From Ceratothoa steindachneri (lineage: Eukaryota > Arthropoda > Malacostraca > Isopoda > Cymothoidae): a DNA stretch of 64,000 nt. The DNA is taken from positions 146,973,845 through 147,037,844 of the forward strand of contig OZ018331.1 of NCBI GenBank assembly GCA_963969495.1, in the 5' to 3' direction. A program made the translations under genes and the position numbers. The notes beneath the pieces are model-generated. The model made no database searches, was not told the origin of the DNA, and saw nothing but the letters and a program-made list of their open reading frames with translations. The stretch's first letter is position 1. Every line of letters starts with the position of its first letter. This document shows, one piece after another, positions 8,966 to 22,480 of this stretch.

Positions 8966-11900
8966 CATGATTAAGGGTAGTTTAACACGGTCACTATAAT
9001 CTAAATAGGGCAGTAAATGGCAAACACAAAATTTCATCACCAATAATGATTGCAGGGAACACGCTTAACTCACAAATGAAATAATCGGGCACAGCAAACA
9101 TAAAACTGGAACGAGGAAAAACGTTGATTTAGTTTGTATATCGTTATTAAAGTTATACAAAATTCACCATGCCTATTATTTATATTTGTTACAATATTGT
9201 TAAATGCTATGAAAAAGATTATAACATCAAAGCTTATGTGAAAACTATTGCAAAAAATCAATAAATAACTAATATAACGCAAAGGAACAATACTTACCAA
9301 CACAGAACGTACGCGGAAACTAACAGTAATCCCCAAAACATGTCGATCCAAGAGAGTGTGACTGTTACGAACATGTTTAATAGAAGTACAAAATGGATCA
9401 AGTTTAATTTTAGAAACAATAAACAATGGAAGCTTTGTGTACTTATTTTATTCAAGTAAACCCGAACCTCAAGCATGTTTGGCATTATTGAAGAAGTTAT
9501 AGCAAACTATAAGTCAGCTATCAGAGGTTTATTAATTCTTCATTAAACAAACCTTTTTACTAACAGTTTGCACAAACACGTTACCACAAACCAAATGCTG
9601 CGTAAAGAAGTATCAACAACTAATTTGGTTAATTCAATGCTTTTACAATATAACCTATGCAAATGATGCATAGAATTTTAAATCTGTATAACAGTAAAAT
9701 TTATAATTGCACTTATATAAGTATCGATATTAATCTTTACATGACCACAGAATTAAAAGGTTATCAATTTTCACTAATTATGATCACGAGATTTCCAATT
9801 TGGCAACCCTGCGATGTAACACCAACTGAACAAGAAAATAAACACACTAACACGCATCACTGCCATCCAGTAGTATCTTCTGTAGAATTCTATAAAATTT
9901 GAACAATTGTGCAGATTTTTTGCTTTTCATAGAATTGCAATATTTCTATAGATGTCTTCAGGAGGCTTAAGCGCCCATGTTGGGAATTACTGTGTTAGAG
10001 TGAAACGACTTGATCATTAAAGAAGAGAACTGGTGAGAAAAAGACAAATGGTTTGTTTATTTCTACCCTAATGATTAGGTCGGTATAATCTAGCGGGAAA
10101 TGTTGCCTATTTGTTCTAAGTATAAAGTATTAAATAACTTCTGCATTATTCATTATAAAACTATATCAGTAAAACCCTTATATTTGTAAGAAATTATTGA
10201 CTAAGAATACAACTTTTTTCATATTAATGATGTTATTAATACAGTTAAATGCAACAAACAATTTAAATGAGCTCCAAAATATTTCTTTCTTTGAATGTAC
10301 TTTTCTCAATAAAATATAATAATTGCTGGAAACTTTAAATTTCATATCATTTTCATTTTGTCCAATCTTCTCAAATTTCTCCAACGAAGAATTTCTCGAG
10401 TGCCCCTAAAAGGGGCTGAGTGTCTTTAGAGGATTTAGCTGGATTTTTGATTTTTTTAAATTATTGCTATCTAATTACGGTCTGATTCGAATAAGTGCTC
10501 TACATAATTCATTAAGAAATTGGATTAGAAGCAAACCTTCAAGAAATGGAGAAGTTGATCATCCACTTCCATTTTGGAGGAACGAGTAACTAGAGCCATC
10601 TTATCGTTCAGGGATTGCATGGTCACATATCACCACCATCTTATTGCATTTCCCCATCAAGTCTCTATTCTTTTTTCATATATTTCTTAACGGTCTTGAA
10701 CTTTTTTTTTCTTTACATATATGTTATTAATTTTTATTCATTGTTCAATAGTTTTTTTCTCCTAATCTGCTACTATATTATTTTCTCCCAAATCCGATGC
10801 CTTGGAATTACACTAGATCCCGTTGTACACAAAATAATAAAAATTTGAAATACCAAAATGCGTGTTTATTGTTGAATAAACTAGAGTTTAGTATACTTTT
10901 ACAATAACCCATCTGAATTACTCTCTTTCTTGCATACTTAGGGTATGTATCATCCACACATATGTTTTCTTCAATTTCATACCTTTCACAAACCACTTCC
11001 TCTCAAAATATTTCTGTCATGACTGCACTCGATTGGGAATGTTTCAAATGAGCTGGGAGAGAATTCGGCTTCAACTCTTCTAAATTTAGTAAGAAAATTC
11101 CTATTAAAGCTTAGTAGATTAAAATAAATAAAGTACTACGGATTTCGGCATTATATATGCATGTGTAACTATATGGCGCGTGTACCTAAAGTTGAAAGGA
11201 TGTCCTTAATCCTCATATAATTTGTTCAACCCCACTCACTGAAGGATTTTAAAAGAATAAAATAGGATTAAATTTTATTTTTAGAGACCTGATGACAAAA
11301 TCGAAGAATTTTTTGCTTCGATCGAAAGGCTTTATAGGAACTAAACCGGAGTAAATCCGAAGTGAAAATATAGTAAGTGCAGAAAGCAAGAGTAAAATCC
11401 CTCACTCAAAAGAGCGATAGAGAAGGATAGACAGAATATGATTTATGACGGGCGTTGATATCAATAGTGATGAGGATTCGTTGCTTGCGTTCATTGAAGA
11501 TACGAACATTAACGGAGAAGTCGGTGCAGCGAGAAACTCTATTACCTAAAACATGGATAAGCTTCCAAAATCGCGTTGAAATTTATATATGTCATTTGAG
11601 AGATTGAGGAGAATTACGGAAGAATTATGCTTAAAAAATCCCTATGGAGTTACACCTTTAATGAGAACATAACAAGGGATAGCCGAAAGTGTGAGAGGAA
11701 GGATAGTGTGATAAATGCAAAGAATTGTTTCTCTTACTACTAAGGATCATATCGATATAGAAATTATCTTTTACTGTTGCTTCTTTCGTTGAACTATCAA
11801 TTCTTTCTCTCTGGAGTCAACGGAAGGCATTTACTCCATGCACTTGGCTCGATTGACCTATGGGATGAGGTGCCCAGGTAGGGAAATTTATAATAATTTA

Positions 11901-12228
11901 TAATAAGAAACCCATTTTCATGACGGTGGAAATGTTATGGCCGTGGCCTTATTTCAAGGGATGCAACTCCAACAACTGCCGCTGTTTCTTAAGAGCTGAA
12001 ATGCACTTTTTTTATAATATTTTTGATTAGTACTTATTCAACTCATCAATTTTCTGCTTTGTTTTTTGAGTAAATTTTCCTTCTTACAACGCCCTTGTGT
12101 TCCAATTAGCGCCGTTTATCTTTAATTTATATCAAGCATCAAACCACACATTTAGAGAGAAAATTCTCTTATAATCCTGGGAAGAAGCTATTCTCTTCAC
12201 TGCATATTTAGGCGGTTTCATAGAATGT
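8966..12228. other. Long stretch without recognised features
   Basis: AT-rich sequence with scattered frames, the longest about 118 codons at 9070-9426 minus, rich in hydrophobic residues and lacking any motif I know. I see no repeat or splice pattern to support a gene. Confidence 0.5.
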
Positions 12229-12850
12229 TATTTTATTTTTATTTTAGGAGCCCATCTGGCGACCCTCTACGTGGGCATAAGTCGCCATACTCGACACAGC
12301 CTAATACTAGGCTATATCAAACAACAAATAACAACGACGCGCTCCGGTGTCGGGGGGTAGTCCCGTCTCCCCCCGTCGCAGGAACATGCGACCTAAAAAA
12401 AGTCAAATAAAGTGGAAAAGGCCAACCTGTTCTAAAAGGTCGTATAGTCCACAAGTCTGTGTGCACGAATCCTTCCCTAGTACAAGGGACAAGCGGTAGC
12501 AACCCCGCTCGTCCCGGTACCGGGAAAGGTAACGTGCGCGAAGATCTCCCAGTGCGGGATATTCAGCAAGAATGTGCCGAACAGTCTAGGGGAGAACGCA
12601 GTTGTCGCAGTAGGGCGCAGGAGAGCGCTCCCCCAAATGGCGCTGCATCCCGTGAATGTGTCCAATTCGGAGACGACAGAAAGCGACCTGAAGCAGTCGC
12701 GGTATTGGGGGTTAGGTCAAGGGGAACAGCCGCGGCGCAATGGTACGTAACTTTAAGTTCCCCTCGACCGTCTCCCAACTTCTTTGCCAAGCCGCCTGAA
12801 GGGCAGCCATGTAGTCGGTGCGAGGTGCCATTAAATTTATATTAAAAGTT
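12229..12850 (-). mobile_element. 5'-truncated LINE 3' end with A-rich tail
   Basis: The minus strand from about 12840 reads LQAAWQRSWETVEGNLKL, then (after a frame change) FCRLRIGHIHGM, PAPYCDNCVLP, TVRHILAEYPAL and LRARYLSR. WQ-x-x-W, N-K-L-like, C/LRLRIGH and the C-x-x-C...VRHIL-x-x-CP pattern are the C-terminal blocks after the RNase H region of Jockey/I-group non-LTR retrotransposons. The second C of the CP block is Y, and a stop replaces a residue before TVRHIL. The element ends with TAAAATAAAAATAAAATAA at 12229-12248, a retrotransposed A-rich tail. The segment is far richer in GC than its surroundings. 5' truncation near 12850 is the usual outcome of target-primed reverse transcription. 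Confidence 0.75.
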
Positions 12851-15800
12851 ATTAATGGGGAAAGGTAATTTAAAATGCCTATGCCGTAAAACAAACGTAA
12901 AGTCCTACCGCATAGTGTGTTTGCATTTAACTAAGAGGTTAATCAGTGATTCTTCCATATGAATGGAAAAGTTAGATGTAACAAAAAGCATCTCATAAAA
13001 TTTAAAAATGTTTATTTGTAGTTAATTTAAGTTAGCACAGATACAATAAATTGATTAGAATGTCCTTTTAGATTTAACCGACCAGTAAACTCGCTACTTC
13101 AAATTTTGAAATTTAGATGTAAATCATTTTTAATCTCCGTAATTCGTTTTAAATGAATCATCCGAAGTATCTTTACTGTTTCGTCTTCTTTTAGTCTTCC
13201 TAAAAGTTTCACTAGATTTACTCTCCAAACGGCCTTTCATTCAGCTCAATGAGGGAAAGTGAAATCTTCTGGATCGTAGTCGTAATTTTCTGAAGAGACG
13301 AAAAGCATTGAATAAAATGTTTTGAAATAGAACCAATTTTAGGAAGTTCAGTGTCTTAAACATTTCCATTAAAAAGTAGGATATAATTCCAAAATATTTG
13401 GAAAGAATAACCACGAAGCCAATGTTGCTCATGTAAGAGTTAATATAATAGTAAATTAAGGAAGCTCGTGAGCACTTGCGCCTTGAAAAATTACTCAGTT
13501 TAATTTAATAACGTTCTGCTTCACACGTAAGATGTATTTTCCTCCTCATCAATCAAATTGGAAGGAATTTGAAATGCTTCTCAACAGAGAATAAGGCAAT
13601 AAAATCAATGTTTTGGACTATTTGCCACTGGTGATGAACTATAGGTAATTTTTTATGCTCAAAATAACGGATACGTTTATAATATATTTCCTTTACTGAT
13701 TTGTCGGACATAATAATGGATTTCGTGGATTTTCCTCTCTGATAATTTTGTTAGCGGTTATACAGGAATAAATCTTTCCAATTGCAGAAAACAACTGATA
13801 TTAAATTACATGCTTTTTTCGATTTGGAAATTAATAAAGGGCATATCGAGAGTTGATTCAGATTTTCAAAGTAAGAAAGTTATGGAGAGCCGAATGCTGA
13901 AGCTTCTGTCGCAAAATTATTGAGCTTTGCCTTGATTTTTTCATATAAAAAGGCCATCTCTAGGGTGGGGACCTCTAGACAAATGGCAAAATTAGGTGCA
14001 GGCATCGCAAAGCATTAAAAAATTGTGTTAAAAATTAGGGAGGAGCTGAAGTTGAGAAATTCCTCCTCTAACATTATTAATTAAAAGCCAATAAAGGTGT
14101 AATATTAATCAGAACATGACAATAAAACAATAAAAGAATCTCATTTAGTCTATCAAATCGCTTTTGCCATCCTCAGGTTGTGTCACCTAAGGAGACATTC
14201 AAAAGGAAGCTTTTAATCCCCACTTGCTGATTCCCACCATGAAGTAGTCATATAATGGAATTTTCTCTGCCTTTCTTTAGGAGAATTAGGAATACTAATT
14301 ATTTTAAGAAGATTCTTTTAGTTTTGAGTGATGGCAGTAATCATAGAGTACAAAGAATGACCCTCCTTGCTTTTCTTTCCTATAAAGTGGTAACGCATTG
14401 CTCCTTACCCCAGAATTGTTACAAGCTGGCACAGTGAGAAGGTAAGCGGGGTTGTAAAGTGAATTTGGCAGATTACCTCATTTTCATTAACTGGATCTTA
14501 TCAATATATCAAACATCTGTGGTGGACGGTGGAGCAAACTGTGAAGAACTACTTCCCTTCACCAGACATGCCGAAGGAACTGGGGCAAAATTTGCTTCAA
14601 AAATGGTATATATTACCAGTTGGTCGTCAAAATGATTCATAAATCAATTTCCTGAATCATTCAAGCAAATAGCAATGCCAAAGTAGAAAAATTCATATTT
14701 GATCATGAAATACTAGTATTTAACAATATGTTTCCATGTTTTGTGAACCTCATATATTTAATAATCATTTAGCAATTGACGGTTTCATGAGTTAAAATTA
14801 TATACTACCTGTTTATTCTTTAATGACAAGGAGAAGGATTAAACCAAGAGTAAACATTCGATTCCTCTATGTACCACTTTTTCTATAATCGTAATAACTT
14901 AATTTTCTATGGTCAAATATATTGGTGAATTTAAATAGTTAATATTAGTATAAGACTTAAACGACACCGACGATCATTAATTCCTCCTAAATAAAAGAAC
15001 ATTTTATAATTTTGATGATTTACTAAGAGGTAATTTCACATTCACGTAGTTTGTTACCAAAGTACAAGAGGTTTTAACCAAATTAAAACATCCACTGAAT
15101 TAGCCGGGATAATTATACTCTATTTAACTTTCAGATAAATGTAAACTTAGATGGTGTCTATAGTTTGAAGTACCTTTGAGCCGGAGTAAGTGGTTATATA
15201 AAATAACAAATTATAATCGATAACAACAATCATTATATCTTAAGCTAAGGATTAAAAACATAGGAAGTAAATGACAAAGATTTAAGAAGCGAGAAAAGGT
15301 GGAACGGGATTTGCGGAGAACGCTCGTGCTCGGAGAGCTCAGATGAATAGAACAATATTCTGAGATAAAAATTTGATGCTATTTTAAATAAAAACATTTG
15401 CACTTTAGGACACTATTCAGCAACCAAGGAATAGAAGAAAAGAACAGCCGAAAACATAAAAATAAATGAACTTTATAATTCTTAACGAGGCCAGATTATA
15501 ATACTCTACTTGAGGTGAGAATTAAGCTAGTAACTATTAACTACCTATCTTAGAATACCACTTTCATAATAGAATAATCGCATCAATATAATTCTTGATT
15601 TTTAAAGTTTCCTTCTGAGTATCTTCTTGCTGTTGGAACATCTCCACAAAAAGTCCATCGTGAAACAATATAAAAAACTAGCAATTGACCTAATATTTGT
15701 CTTATTTGTTATGGATGAAATAGCTTTTCAGTACAACAGAGGTAGAACGTTCAAAATAATATCTTTGGGTCTATGAAAAGCATAAGGTTTCTTATCATAT

Positions 15801-17194
15801 CCAGGTCAAATTATGTAAATTTTTAGATAATCGCCGCACATCCTTTGCGATTTAATTGATAATTTGACACCCTTAATTCAGATACCGATGCTAATCATTT
15901 TTGTTTATAGAAGCACTTGTTCCAATATTCTCAAGGTGTCAAATTAATAAATTCAACATTTTCTCGTAACATTTGAGTTTTCAAGAACCTTTATCCCGTT
16001 TCAAGACATTCAAGAGATAAAAAAGTGGTTAAATTCCTTTTCCTTGATTACATCAGGTTTAAATAGAGTTATTGCAGAGAGGGAGGTGCGAAAACTTTCT
16101 TAATATTTTCCTCATGGAAAATAACAGATTTTTCAAATGATATTATGGTAAACAGAGTAAAACTGCCTTGGGATTCGCATTTGGAGTAACTCTAGAAAGA
16201 TTATTGCAATGAAAATTGTCTTTTGGCTTGCCGATAAAAATATAGTTTGTTCTTAAAACGCTAACAATTTTGTTTTTTCGAACAAAAACTTCAAAGGCAA
16301 AAATAAATTTGATTTCAAGTGATAAAATATCTCTATAACAAGTAAAAGTCATATTGTTTACCCTCTACATTCTCGGAAAAATTAATGTTTTCTGTTTTTA
16401 TACTTAACCTGTTCATGTATTTTGTATAATATTTCAAAACATTTTACAGGGAAGTGTTAAATCTCTTAAATAATAATAGTTTTCTAGTATTCTTAGATCA
16501 CGAAATGGACATGAATGCAATCATAATAGATTATTCTCTCATACAAAGCATTCGGACATTCTCACACCAAGAGATTTTTCGGTTCTGGGGTCCTAAATTG
16601 GACAGTGGACAATTGTCCTTGAGGGCATTCCTCCCAAGACTCTGTGTAGCTAAACGGTTACACATGGAGTAGAAGTATAGTCAAAAACCCTACTTGAATC
16701 ACATCTCAAATCCATTCTTTTTTTACAATCCATGACGTTTTCCCTTTATATTCTTTCTTTTCGTTATTCCCATATCTTTCGTATTATCTTTTATTTTCCA
16801 TTTGTTTCTTCTGTTGATTGCAAAAAATTAAAGAACTAACTCCTCCTTTCTGGCATACCTAATTCTAGCCCACTCTGGGTCCCTAGAAGAAGCTCATATA
16901 AACTCTCAGACGACCCATGGCGCCGACCGCTTGATAATAAGCAGCCCGGGAGCCACGATTGATTCGTGTCGCACGGACAACGCGCAGTAGTCTTTTTTTG
17001 TACAAGATTCTTGTCAGATGATAGCTAATAGCACTAGTTACTAGCACTAGATTTAATGAAGATTGCAGATGGTTAGTTACTTGGCTGCAACACCAAACCC
17101 TTTTCCCTTGTGCAGGAGTTTCCCCCACCGGATAAATATATTGACATAAAGATCAAAATGATAATCACTGGCTACCTCAAGGGCGTCAGGAGTC
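12851..17194. other. Long stretch without recognised features
   Basis: Mostly AT-rich unique sequence with frames of 60-80 codons. Near 16900-17130 there is a GC-richer island with an 81-codon minus-strand frame that I cannot assign. A weak hairpin-like string at about 14160-14190 (CCTGAGGATGGC/GCGA) recalls the PLE motif but lacks GAAA. Confidence 0.45.
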
Positions 17195-17590
17195 ACTCTT
17201 CGTTGGGGGAAAGATGAAGGGTGAGCGGCAGTTGTGACCTTATCCAACATTTAATGAGCAGAAAGTCATTTGTATCCTTAACTCTAGGTCTGGCAAATAT
17301 GGCTATGAAGACTACTACAGCAGGTTCAGAGGTGAAAGATTGATAGGTATTCTGCATGGAAGAAGAAGAGGTAGGTGTCAAGAAAGAGAGAAAGAGTAAG
17401 GGTGATTGGATTGGCTATGTATGAGGAGGAGTAAGGGGCGAGGCTGCGTGTGTGCTTCAAAGAGACTGGACAACCCACCTGAGTTGTTGACGATTGGTTT
17501 GCGATTGGTACATTTTCTTTTCTCGCCTCGAACCAAACCCATTACCTCAAGTTAGGAATCTAACCCCTTATCCACGTGGTTTGCCAGATC
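17195..17590 (-). mobile_element. tRNA-derived SINE candidate
   Basis: The minus strand from about 17590 reads ACGTGGATAAGGGGTTAGA, a tRNA D-arm-like A-box region, then CTTGAGGTAATGGG and GGTTCGAGGCGAG, a B box with a few substitutions. The spacing fits a tRNA-like head. Pyrimidine-rich sequence follows (about 17345-17400). I cannot delimit its 3' end and no second copy is present, so this is tentative. Confidence 0.45.
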
Positions 17591-18879
17591 TCTATTGGAG
17601 CGAGTTATGGTTCATCAAGTACAAGAGTCCACCTAGACGTCGAAGAGTAGGAAAGGTGCGAGCCTGTTTCCTACAGTGAGCAGTGAAGTTTAATGTGGGC
17701 CTGTTTCTTAAACTATGCACCGTACAGCGATGTGAGACGATTTTAGTGATGTGAACCTCTTCTCTAAACTAGGAACCGATGTGTGACGATAGCGTGTTTC
17801 TTACTGTATCTGAAATCGTAGATTGCTTCTAATTAACAGTCATGCGTGACTTGTAGCCTAAATTATAAATCCGAAGAACTTTTATGGTTGATTCTTGGAT
17901 CGGCGAAACAATTTAGGAAGATATCATTATTGATTTTTATTCAAGAAGGTAACTCAGGGTTAATTAAGCCGGAGATCGTGCAAAAGATTTTTTAGTTATA
18001 CACAATACAAGTGATTGCGGTCTCCTCTTCCTAAATATCGGCAGAGCTGAATCTCGACTAACTTTCATTAATAAATATTGAACCTCTTTTAATGTTACGC
18101 TTTTTCAACAGGGAGTAAATTGGAACAACATTTTGAATCTTAATAAATACATTCATAAGATTGTTAAAGGGCACAAGGTAGCCTTGTATCCGAAATGGTT
18201 TTAATAGCTCTATAATATTTTTATTTTAACGAAATAAAATATAATTTAGAGACTCCATAGATATATGAAGTAGATTTATTTTTAACGCAAATATTTTATG
18301 TGAAATACCGGATAAAATAAAGATATTTCATAAATCGGTGTATTTCCAAGGTCGTATATCTTTGTAGAAATCACAAAATGAAATTTCAATGAAATAACAA
18401 ACTAAAAAACTGTTTACCTAACGAAAGGAATTCCAAAATATCCAAAACCTCAATACTCGCCTGTCCACTCTAAAAATAATAAATGTAAAAATAAACCAAT
18501 ATATGAGTAAAATAAGTCACAAACGAACTCTAAGCAACTCTGAATAACACTAAAGAAAATAAATACATCACACTCAAACTTTGCCCACACCCTAGTCACT
18601 GATTACTCGTAACAACCAATTAGCTTTACCAAAAATGGCATCTTATATAGGAGTAAAATACTATTCAAAGAACAGATAAATCCTTAAACACAGAATAGAA
18701 AAAGAGGGACATAAATACGGATCCCCCAAAATGATCGGATCCCTCTTTCATCCTCGAGTATTAAAAGCGTTTGCCTCCAAACTTGCACCTGAGCTTGCTC
18801 GTTAATTCTGCTCTGGCTTAAAAAACAAAATATATTATTTCTCTTCGTAACAGGCTTTTATACATCGAATGACTGAAAT
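17591..18879. other. No recognised feature
   Basis: AT-rich sequence; I see no coding trace or repeat that I can support. Confidence 0.5.
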
Positions 18880-20310
18880 GATAACCAGCCTGACCCTTCT
18901 AACAATCATCCTGTTTCTATTTCTCTTATTTTAAAATTATTGGAATCCTTCCAGAACTCCCATATATGTAATTACCATTATGATCACCATTATGGCTTTC
19001 GTAAACCTAGATGAACTGGCGATATACTTTTCTATCTCACTACTCCTTGGTCATGATTTCTAAAATATTGGGCTGTCCTATGTAGTCGCCATAGACATTT
19101 CCATGTACTCTTACAAGTGTGGTAGCAAGGTCTCATGGTAAAGCTCTCCTCCTTTGGTTTCCTTTAATCACTAACTGCCTTGATTTCTAGCTTTCACATT
19201 GTTCGCTATATCACGAATTTTGTTGACGGATCTGCCTCCCCTCTTTTCTCCATAAATAGTGGTGTCTCTTACTTAAGGTTATTTCCTGTTAATTACCCTT
19301 TTTCTTCTCTTTAACAATGATTTCCTCTTCTCCTCAAATAATCTGCTTTACTCATATTCGGGTAATTCAACAGTTCATTCATTGACATCTCTCAATTCTG
19401 CTCCCTCATTTTTCATTCGTACTGCCTCTTGTCTCGATGTACTCTCTACCTCGATTAACTCTGACTTACGTAATATTACTCAATAGGGAAGATAAAATCT
19501 TGTTAATTTTAATACCTCCAAGATCCAATTTTTACTCATCTAACTCTCAAAGACAACTAAAACCCTCACTTTTCCTATGATAGATTGTTAGTTGCACATG
19601 TTGGCTCAATGTGCTAACTGGATGCTACTGTCAAATTAAATCTTTCTTGGAAACCTCATAAATCAGGAAGATCTAAGTTTGCCTCTAAGAACTTGGGTGT
19701 TCTTTTTAGATATATTTTTTTTTCCTTTGAAGAGATGCTAAAACTATACACAAGACAGTTACGACCCTGTCTGAACTAATGCTATCACATTTTGCATGGT
19801 TTTAGCTATGTACACTTAATAAAGTTAAACCCAATGCTGTCCGTATTATAAACTGTCCAAAATAACCTCGAAACTTAACTCCCTTACCATTCGCCGTGAT
19901 CTCGGTTCACTTTCCGTCGTCTACTGATATTACTTTTGTCTATGTTCCTGTGAACTATTCGCCTGTATGCGCCATCTCTATCAAGACCAACCAATACTCT
20001 GCAGTCTACCGAATCGTATGCTTATTATGTCAAACAATAACTCAAGGGTGGCCGCTCTGATGCCTGCTCCTTTCCTCATAAATTAAAACCTTGTAAATTC
20101 TTACCTTCTCAAGGTTTCGCTCTCACCACGATTCGTCACGTTTCAAACAAAAGATTCTTCGCATTCGCAAAAAATTCTGAATACTCTTCCTTGTTTATAT
20201 TTGTTTCTTAAATCTATACACTTGAATGAACTGAATCAACTTAGTCCAGGCTTTGAAGTGGAAATTGATCTGTGCTAGGTGCTGTTAACATAAAAAGAAA
20301 AAAAAAGTAG
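18880..20310 (+). pseudogene. Decayed LINE reverse transcriptase to 3' end
   Basis: Scattered over the plus-strand frames are, in order: LLLGHDF, LSYVVAIDIS (RT domain A region), KALLLWFPL, VDGSASPLFSINSGV (domain B start), a remnant of YADDSTLHS reading SYSGNSTVHS, then RTASCLDVLST and SDLRNI, then NFNTSKIQFLLI (domain D). Later come SKITSKLNSLTIRRDLGSLS, YYF and FQTKDSSHSQKILNTLP. This is the RT-to-C-terminus order of a Jockey/CR1-group non-LTR retrotransposon. Many stops and indels break it, and the YADD catalytic pair is lost. An A-rich run at 20291-20308 may be the tail. The endonuclease is not visible upstream. Confidence 0.65.
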
Positions 20311-21119
20311 TGATTAAAGCACTTAAAAACGCCAAAACCAAAGGACTTCATTTTGTATCTACAATACTTAGGAAACAGAAATCGTAACCATCACAGGATT
20401 TTTAACTCTTTCTCTGTGTTGACCTTATTTAAATGCTTTATTTGTAGGTTGGAACCGTTCTTTTATTAATTTTTCTGAAATTCGCTCTCAACTACTGTAG
20501 GAATTTTTCTTTAGAAAATTTTAGAAAAGTGAACGGTATGTACAAATTCGAAGATATTTGCAATAATCTGATATTACTTTTTATCATATAAAAATATTTT
20601 AATTCAATACAATGTTTTTTTATGCTCATGAAATTAAAAACAAAATCCCCGTTTTTCTTCTGCACCCTAAATTCCCGAAAAAAGTATTTTTTGAACTATT
20701 CAAAATAGTGTGGTTAATTAAAGTAGACTTTATAAATATACTTTACAAATGTAAAACTATCATAAAAATATAAATAACTATTAAAACAAACATTATTACT
20801 TATTTTAACTTATTTCACAAAATCAACCGAAAATATTTATGATATTGGTGTTTTTAGCTTCGTTAACATTACTGGTATGTGATGTGGCCAAACGGAATCA
20901 TCTCTTGAACATTGACTCAAAATTATTTAAAGTTGAAAAACTTGGGTTAGGACGCATATGTGTCTCTCACAAATATAATTTATAATGTGGGAAACTCACA
21001 TATGCGCTTCAACACCAGGAAAGGGTTAACCACTCCTAATTCACAAATACCTTTCCTTGAAACTGAAAGAGCAAGACAAATACGAGTACTTAAACTAGGC
21101 ATGAGCTAAAAATAACTAC
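20311..21119. other. No gene; contains one inverted repeat
   Basis: AT-rich sequence. The only structure I see is the 10-bp inverted repeat at 20953-21006. Confidence 0.5.
20953..21006. repeat. Perfect 10-bp inverted repeat, 34-base spacer
   Basis: CGCATATGTG at 20953-20962 and CACATATGCG at 20997-21006 are exact reverse complements. It could be the ends or core of a short non-autonomous element. Confidence 0.7.
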
Positions 21120-22480
21120 TTTTATAAGGACTAATCTCAGTACTGTGCACATTAGCCATTACAATGGAAAAACTGATCAACCAAAGCATAGATGAAGAGA
21201 TACACCTCTCACAAACATGACACTGATTAACAAAATATCAGGCCATCACAACTCTCCTAACGAATCTTACGAAGCACATCTGAGCCAGTTTCAACGCCTA
21301 CCACCACTCCTTTAATTCACAATTGCAAGCAACCGATACAAACCAAACCTTTGATACAGTACCCAGACGTCAATGCTCATAAAAGCTTAAAGACGAAAAT
21401 CACTAACAACGACACAAAAATGGTGGACAAACTTCATCCATCTTGGGAAGTCAAAAGCATGTCATAACAATTACATCTCTCTGGTATACTACCACTCATC
21501 AATGATATTCCCAAGGCTTTATCCTATAATCTCTAATTCAGAACATATTTTACTCATGATATTCCTTAACATGAATCCCCGAAAAATTTCTGTTAATGGA
21601 CAAATCTTATCTTCGAACAAAACTCCTCCATTCTGGGAATCTCTCATTCTTGGCACTCAAATGATCGGGATCAAATATTTCTAAACTAAAAACTAAAGTT
21701 TAACACTCTAAACGGATTCGCAAACATTATTTTGCACCACAGGAGTTACATATTAAAATATAGTCAGAAATCATCCTCACCTCCATTAAATACGCAACAT
21801 AAGATTGGCATCCAACACCCCGAATCAAGCGTAAACAAGTTCATCAGAATATAAAGCAAAGGAGTCAGAGTTATCTCAAGATGCTTAAAAACCTTCCATT
21901 TACAACTCTTACATGCAGAAAACAAAATTAAATCAATTGGATTGCGCATAAACATAATAGTAACACAACATTCAACAGAGCACAAACACCAATCCAATCC
22001 CAACAATAACCTAACATAAAAAAACAACATTAAAATCAACAATACATGTCTATCAAAACAAGTACAATAAATTTTACATCTATCTCCATAAGAAACAAGC
22101 TAGAATACCATATCCATTATCCACACTACCATAACCCACAAGCACTTTAAACCTATATCTCGTAAGAAATTCACCACCGAAACACACTCAAATACAAATC
22201 TGAGAAATCAAAAAAGGACACAGAGTAATTTTAGCCCTACTAAGTTCAGACCCTTTTACTGTCATCCAAAATTAGAAGCACATAAAAACCTCGCCACAAC
22301 ACAAATCTACAGTAAATGTAACTAAGGCCAAAAAACCAATGAACACCTCGTTGACTGCCGTTATATCGCTAAAGCACAAAGATGGTGGCTATTCACATTG
22401 GCTGCAAACAATTTAAATGATAAAACCCCGAAATGTCATTAATTCTATACCTAACCGCCAGTAAAGTTTTGCAGGTTTCG
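21120..22480 (+). pseudogene. A/C-rich, G-poor LINE relic
   Basis: Plus-strand traces include NTFDTVPRRQ (RT domain A, AFDTVPH-like), then LLPLINDIPKAL-like residues near 21485-21525, and near the end KFRPFYCHPKLEAHKNLATT and KTNEHLVDCRYIAKAQRWW. The last resembles the zinc-finger/EHL-x-x-C block at the C-terminus of non-LTR retrotransposons. The strand is strikingly poor in G and rich in A and C for over 1 kb, as in A-rich retrotransposon coding strands. Most of the frame is destroyed, so the clade is unknown. Confidence 0.5.

Noticed and set aside
9070..9426. 118-codon minus-strand frame as a membrane protein gene
   Set aside because: It is hydrophobic and AT-driven, with no motif, splice context or homology I recognise.
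12225..12845. Plus-strand 128-codon frame as a gene
   Set aside because: It is the antisense shadow of a LINE C-terminus whose blocks are clear on the minus strand.
14155..14190. Another copy of the PLE hairpin (CCTGAGGATGGC...GCGA)
   Set aside because: GAAA is absent, the stem is only partly paired, and no endonuclease trace lies upstream on that strand.
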